Below, piece by piece: positions 59,979 to 64,000 of a DNA stretch of 64,000 bases. Source of the stretch: Limnephilus marmoratus (taxonomy: Eukaryota > Arthropoda > Insecta > Trichoptera > Limnephilidae); assembly GCA_917880885.1 (NCBI GenBank), contig OU862910.1, positions 51,265,285-51,329,284 on the forward strand, written 5' to 3'. Each line of letters opens with the position of its first letter. Positions within the stretch are counted from its first letter, which is position 1. Made by a program: the position numbers and the translations under genes. Below the pieces are notes generated by a model. That model made no database searches, had not been told where the DNA came from, and saw only the letters and a program-made list of their open reading frames with translations.

Positions 59979-62900
59979 TCTTTTTGAGGAGAGGAAGGAA
60001 TGAACATTGGTCTTGAAGAGACCCATGTTGTAGGAAGGAGGAAACACAGAGGCCGGCAAATCATTCCACAGCCGAGCTGTTGAACACAAGAACGAGTCGA
60101 AGAAACGACCCGTTCTCATGTGACAAATGTCAACCGTGTACAAATGTTGGGCACGCGTTTGGCGTGTTTCCCGACTATGCACCGGTGCCGAAGGGATCAA
60201 TGATGCTAGTTCCTCGGAGCATCTTCCATTGTAATACCGGTAGAACAAGGATAGCATTCCCACCCGACGCCTGTGCTCTAAAGATTGCAATCCGTCTGTT
60301 AAGATGGGAGAATCTATCAAACGGACCGCCCGTTTCTGCACAGAGTCGAGGGTATTTTTCAGGTATTTTGGAGCTCCAGACCAGAGATGGCTGCCAAATT
60401 CAACCGTGGGGCGTACTTGTGATTTGTACAAGGTTAGCAGTTGTGTACTATTAAAGTATCTGCGGGCCCTGTACAGTACGCCCAGTTTTTGGGAGGCTAG
60501 CCTTACTCTGGCTTCAATGGAGCCCCCATACCTGAGCTGGTCACTTAGGGTTACACCAAGCATATCAATGGAGGGCCTGTTCGGAAGATTGCTTCCGTTG
60601 AAAGAGACTAGATTTTCATTTCGATCCCTTTTGGACGTAATCAGACAAGATTGGGTCTTTGAAACATTAAATTCAACGAGATTATTTTTACCCCAAGAGA
60701 AAACACTTTCGAGGTAGCCGTCCATTCTTTGCTTCAAAGCCCTACGAGCTGTTGGAGTTTGTGAGCCCTTTGGGGGCTTGTCAAACAAAAAGCTATCATG
60801 AACTGTACTGTCATCCGCATAACAGTGAATTGGTGCACATGACAAAAGGTCGTTGATGTGCAACAAAAACAAAGTTGGAGACAGAACCGATCCCTGCGGG
60901 ACGCCAGCATTTATCGAGTGTGAGGAAGAGGTGAAACCATCGACTGCCGTCTGAATCGACCTCCCCCTCAAGAAGTCGGCAATCCACGTACACAAGGATG
61001 CGGGAAGTCCGTAAGAAAGCAGTTTGTTGACAAGTCCTCGGTGCCAAACCCGGTCAAAGGCCTTGGAGATGTCCAGTGCAACCGTTTGGGTCTCACCGAA
61101 ACGTTCCAGGCATCGCCCCCAAACATGCGTCACATACGCGAGAAGATCACCGCACGAGCGGTTCAGCCGGAATCCGTATTGACGGTCGTTGATAATTTTG
61201 TTCTTCTCGAGGTATGTGAGCAGTTTGTCGTTGATCACACGTTCCATCACCTTAGACAGAACTGATGTGATCGCTATGGGGCGGTAGTTGGCCGGGTTGG
61301 AGCGGTCACCCTTCTTTGGAATAGGATGGATAACCGCTTTTTTCCAACCAGAGGGCACAGAGCCAGTCTTCAGGGACAGTTTAAAAAGCTTCGTCAAAAT
61401 TGGAGCTAATTCTGCAGCGCACCTCTGCAATACCAGGGCAGGTATTCCGTCGGGCCCACTAGCTTTATTAACATCAAGCCCTCGTAAAACATGGAGTACT
61501 TCCCGATGCCGGATCCTCAGCTTTTTCATATGAAAACCGCAGTGAGGAACCGACGTCGGGACAGCACCTTGGTCATCGAGGGTTGAGTTATCCGCAAACA
61601 TTTTACCTAGTAAGTTAGCCTTTTCGGTGGCGGTGTTTGCTAGTGAGCCGTCAGGTCTGGTAAGAGGTGGCAGACTGGATTTGCAGAAATTGCGACCTAT
61701 TGAGCCCGCAAGTGACCAGAATTGCCTGCTGCCATGCGGGCATGCAGTCAGCTTTCTGCTGATCTGCTGGTCGTGCTCGAATTTTGACCTATTTATGATT
61801 CTCTTGGTTTCCTTTGCCATTTTGTTGTAAGCTGTTCTGTCTTCGGATGTTCTAGATGTGTTGTAGGCTCGGTAAGCCGCGTTTTTTCGTCGCACTGCTT
61901 CAGCGCATTGTCGACTGAACCACGGCTTTGAGCCTACACCAGTTTCCTTAACAGTAGATTTGATGAAGCCATCCATCGCGGATGTGATGACTTCACCAAT
62001 TTCCTGGGCACATCTTGAGGGATCCGAAGTCCGAAAACAGACAGCTGACCACGGAAAAGCATTGAAATGTGCCCGCAGACCGAACCAATCTGCTGACCTA
62101 TAGTGCCACACTTTTCTCTTCAGCCTCTCGTTTGGTGGTCTGAAGTTTACAGGGATTGATGTCGTCACCAGGCAGTGGTCGGACGATCCTAAAGGCGCTG
62201 TGACTTCAATCCTGTAACCGTGTGGCACAGTAGTTAAAAATAGGTCTAACAGATTGGAACGGTGAGTCTGGACATCAGGAACCCTTGTAGGCTCCTGAAC
62301 CATTTGCTCCAATCCGTAGCAAAGGGCAAAGGATTCCGCTTGGCGTCCAGCCGAGTCTGTTGATCCTGAGAACTTCAACCAAGGTTCGTTATGAACATTG
62401 AAGTCCCCCAGGACCACAAACTCTGCCGTAGGGTAGCGGGGCAAGAGGTCATCAATAGTGTCGCTTAAGTGTTTGAAGAGCTCGGACGTGTCTGATTCGC
62501 TCAGGTTCGGTGAGCGGTATAAACACGCGTAGAATCTTACCGTACTGGCAAGATTGACGCGTACCCACATTACGTCGAATCTGGAGTTTTCCAGATTCAA
62601 CAGTCGCACACAGTTGACGTCAGCTCGACTATAGAGACAGACACCTCCTTTAGGTCTGAACTTGCCTGCGAGGGTGAAGCCCGGGCAGTCCAGATAGGAG
62701 GTGTCTACAGGCTCAGCTATCTGAGTTTCAGACAGGAAGAGAAGGTTTGGGCGTTGAGAAAAAAGGTGGTGGTGGACAGAGTTTAAATTGGTGTGCAGGC
62801 CGCGAATGTTGGTGTAATTCACCAACAGTTTTGGCCCGCACCGGGGACGCCTACGTCTCGCCGCTGTAATGACGTTAATTATTGTAGGTTGCAAGTTCAT
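59955..62900 (-). CDS. LINE-A ORF: endonuclease and reverse transcriptase
   Basis: 981 residues from the ATG at 62900; the frame is open further to 63137, but that part is 5' UTR shared with ORF-less copies. Endonuclease: TNIRGLHTNLNSVHHHL (about 29), LFLSETQIAEP with the catalytic Glu, VLGDFNVHNEPWLKFSG (about 160), GSSDHCLVTTS (about 236). A linker carries KPWFSRQCAEAVRRKNAAYR. RT: LDVNKASGPDGIPALVL (about 470), NPANYRPIAITSVLSKVMER, ALDISKAFDRVWHRGLVNKL, INAGVPQGSVLSPTLFLLHI, catalytic CYADDSTVHD (about 690). The C terminus is a long conserved tail (LWNDLPASVFPPSYNMGLF). No stop or frameshift is visible, so it may be active. Clade: jockey/CR1-like, not fixed. There is no separate zinc-knuckle ORF1. 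Confidence 0.93.
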   Translation of the reverse strand: MNLQPTIINVITAARRRRPRCGPKLLVNYTNIRGLHTNLNSVHHHLFSQRPNLLFLSETQIAEPVDTSYLDCPGFTLAGKFRPKGGVCLYSRADVNCVRLLNLENSRFDVMWVRVNLASTVRFYACLYRSPNLSESDTSELFKHLSDTIDDLLPRYPTAEFVVLGDFNVHNEPWLKFSGSTDSAGRQAESFALCYGLEQMVQEPTRVPDVQTHRSNLLDLFLTTVPHGYRIEVTAPLGSSDHCLVTTSIPVNFRPPNERLKRKVWHYRSADWFGLRAHFNAFPWSAVCFRTSDPSRCAQEIGEVITSAMDGFIKSTVKETGVGSKPWFSRQCAEAVRRKNAAYRAYNTSRTSEDRTAYNKMAKETKRIINRSKFEHDQQISRKLTACPHGSRQFWSLAGSIGRNFCKSSLPPLTRPDGSLANTATEKANLLGKMFADNSTLDDQGAVPTSVPHCGFHMKKLRIRHREVLHVLRGLDVNKASGPDGIPALVLQRCAAELAPILTKLFKLSLKTGSVPSGWKKAVIHPIPKKGDRSNPANYRPIAITSVLSKVMERVINDKLLTYLEKNKIINDRQYGFRLNRSCGDLLAYVTHVWGRCLERFGETQTVALDISKAFDRVWHRGLVNKLLSYGLPASLCTWIADFLRGRSIQTAVDGFTSSSHSINAGVPQGSVLSPTLFLLHINDLLSCAPIHCYADDSTVHDSFLFDKPPKGSQTPTARRALKQRMDGYLESVFSWGKNNLVEFNVSKTQSCLITSKRDRNENLVSFNGSNLPNRPSIDMLGVTLSDQLRYGGSIEARVRLASQKLGVLYRARRYFNSTQLLTLYKSQVRPTVEFGSHLWSGAPKYLKNTLDSVQKRAVRLIDSPILTDGLQSLEHRRRVGMLSLFYRYYNGRCSEELASLIPSAPVHSRETRQTRAQHLYTVDICHMRTGRFFDSFLCSTARLWNDLPASVFPPSYNMGLFKTNVHSFLSSKRPSTQHPR

Positions 62901-63526
62901 GATTTTAATTTTTGGTTTTTTGTTTTTTTTGATATGAGAGGAAGGAAGGTCTGGGAGGGAAAAGGTATAAGGGGTGGGTAGGATGCTGGGGTTCAGAGTT
63001 TCCAGGAGTGACGGACGTATGTATCCAACCCACCCACTGCGGTGCAAGGCGATGGGCAGGGAGAGTCCGGCTGGAGAGGTCGCCCAATGCGCCCCAAACG
63101 CTACTGCTGGGTCCCCTCCGGTCACGAACCGGCACAACAGCAGCGGCGGGGTTTTTGCACTCGTTGATGGGGCAGCCCACCCTCAGTCGTGAGCCTGAGG
63201 GTCGGGCCCCTGTACTACCGAGCGGCCCGGACAGCGGTAACCGGTTGTAAAGGGACTCCCTCAACCAGCATCTCCCAATCCGGCCCGCCACGCAGAAGGT
63301 GGGCCGACGCACCCGCCATCAAGACCTGGACAAACATTACCCCAAGAACCCGGGCACCCCTGCTAAGTCACCAAACGTAGCGAACCACTTGGGGTGACCT
63401 GTGGCAGAGGTGTTGGTCATCCAATAAATGGTTCCCAGGGCGGCGGTACCCATACCCGCCTACCAAATATAATAATAAATAGCAAAATGTATGAAAACTG
63501 TTAAATCTTAGCAGTCTTGGTCTTAA

Positions 63527-63725
63527 CAAGGGCGGATCCAGCTTTGGCGCTAGGGGGGAGTCACATAGTGCCAGGGGGGGTCACATAGTCGTGGTCAAGT
63601 CACAAGAAGTTATAATTTAATTTTGATAATAATAGTTACAAGTAAAAAGTACGTCCACCTAGGTCCTGGGCCCAGCCCAGGGGGGGGTCATGACCCCCAT
63701 GACCCCCCCCCTGGATCCGCCCTTG
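63527..63725. mobile_element. hAT-type MITE (199 bp) with perfect 8-bp target duplication
   Basis: Termini CAAGGGCGGATCCAG and CTGGATCCGCCCTTG are perfect inverted repeats. GGTCTTAA flanks both sides (63519-63526, 63726-63733). The interior is G-rich near the left end and C-rich near the right end. Confidence 0.92.
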
Positions 63726-63733
63726 GGTCTTAA

Positions 63734-64000
63734 TGTATGTCAATTTCAAGTCGGGTCCATAGCTTTGAAATTTGCCTTGACAGTCCTATAACAACATCCA
63801 ATGTTTGTCATCAACATCATAAATATTGACAATTTTTGTTGTATTTCGAGCTTCCCATGTTCGACGGAAAACATTTCCTAAACATTCCATCCCGGGTGAA
63901 GCGAGAAGGCAGGCGGGGGCCGGCGGGGGGGAATAATTCATTTTTTGACAGATGCCGCGCAATGCGGTCGTGTACGGAGAGTTAACGGAATGGCCTTTTG
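63734..64000. other. Unassigned DNA to the window edge
   Basis: No coding sequence is recognised; a GC-rich patch (GGCAGGCGGGGGCCGGCGGG) lies at about 63909. Confidence 0.4.

Larger units (their letters stand above)
59884..63469 (-). mobile_element. LINE-A, full length
   Basis: Minus strand. The 5' end is near 63469 (ATTTGGTAGGCGGGTATGGG), the 5' UTR about 570 bp, the ORF 62900-59955, then a structured 3' UTR and poly(A) (T run 59884-59901). The same 5' start and 3' end appear in the short derivatives, defining the borders. No target duplication is obvious. A 12-bp direct repeat (TTCCTTCCTCTC on the minus strand) occurs just before the ORF (62947-62936) and just before its end (60000-59989). 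Confidence 0.9.

Noticed and set aside
59955..63137. Extending the LINE-A ORF to an upstream ATG at 63137 (1,060 residues)
   Set aside because: The extra N-terminal part coincides with 5' UTR text present in ORF-less copies; the ATG at 62900 directly precedes the conserved endonuclease region.

Overview
This is a window of nuclear DNA from an animal, almost certainly an insect; I cannot fix the order. The evidence is spliced genes with GT-AG introns, AT-rich intergenic DNA, insect-type non-LTR retrotransposons (LINEs), Helitrons, hAT, pogo and Harbinger elements, and TAGGTAGGTACC-type low-complexity runs. Host genes are few and most of the 64 kb is mobile DNA.

Host genes. (1) 3825-4231, minus: the first two coding exons visible of a protein starting with an SH2 domain, best fitting the Shark-type SH2/ankyrin tyrosine kinase; the rest is not found in the window. 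(2) 50946-51236, minus: a 96-residue UPF0390 / Leydig-cell-tumour-10-kDa-like protein. (3) 51961-58855, plus: a complete four-exon ANKRD49 orthologue of 241 residues whose introns are full of repeats. Genes 2 and 3 are head to head, 724 bp apart.

Left part (1-14.7 kb): a MITE with 71-bp TIRs and an 81-bp tandem array (1-667); a decayed hAT (1894-3158) inside an older repeat whose uninterrupted copy lies at 38.1-38.7 kb; an RTE-like LINE fragment (5700-6785); then a three-level nest. In that nest LINE-A (6786-12648) is split by a pogo-like element with TA target duplication (7344-11319), itself split by a hAT-type element (8015-10252) carrying a degenerate C2H2 zinc-finger array.

Centre (14.7-36.5 kb): a deeper nest. 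A LINE-A fragment is joined to LINE-B (14973-16865 and 35690-36222). LINE-B is split at a TTAA by an 18.8-kb DNA element (16866-35689) that encodes, on the minus strand, remains of a transposase-like protein and a YqaJ-type exonuclease. That coding region is split by a 13.8-kb LTR retroelement (19126-32887, 5-bp target duplication ACAGT, tRNA-Tyr-type primer site, nearly identical long LTRs, no pol) whose LTRs were hit by an apparently intact two-ORF jockey-type LINE (20868-26235), a LINE tail (19183-19859) and an ORF1-only LINE derivative (31345-32608). A Helitron with a large inverted duplication sits at 33812-34973.

Right part (36.5-64 kb): hAT-type MITEs (37190-37503, 63527-63725), a 1.96-kb element with about 135-bp TIRs and coding remains I cannot name (40069-42026), LINE-C with a long EN-RT frame (42212-46012), a 42-bp TIR pair (46608-48057), 191-bp tandem repeats, two Harbinger-like MITEs, two copies of a foldback-like family with 8-bp target duplications (50152-50582, 52491-52867), the host genes, a tRNA-like SINE and a full-length LINE-A with a single intact ORF (59884-63469).

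Recurring theme: LINE-A has spawned short copies (17.5, 48.2, 54.3 and 57.8 kb) that keep its 5' head and, in most cases, a structured 3' tail but lack the ORF. A 12-bp direct repeat bracketing the ORF in the full-length copy marks the likely deletion point.
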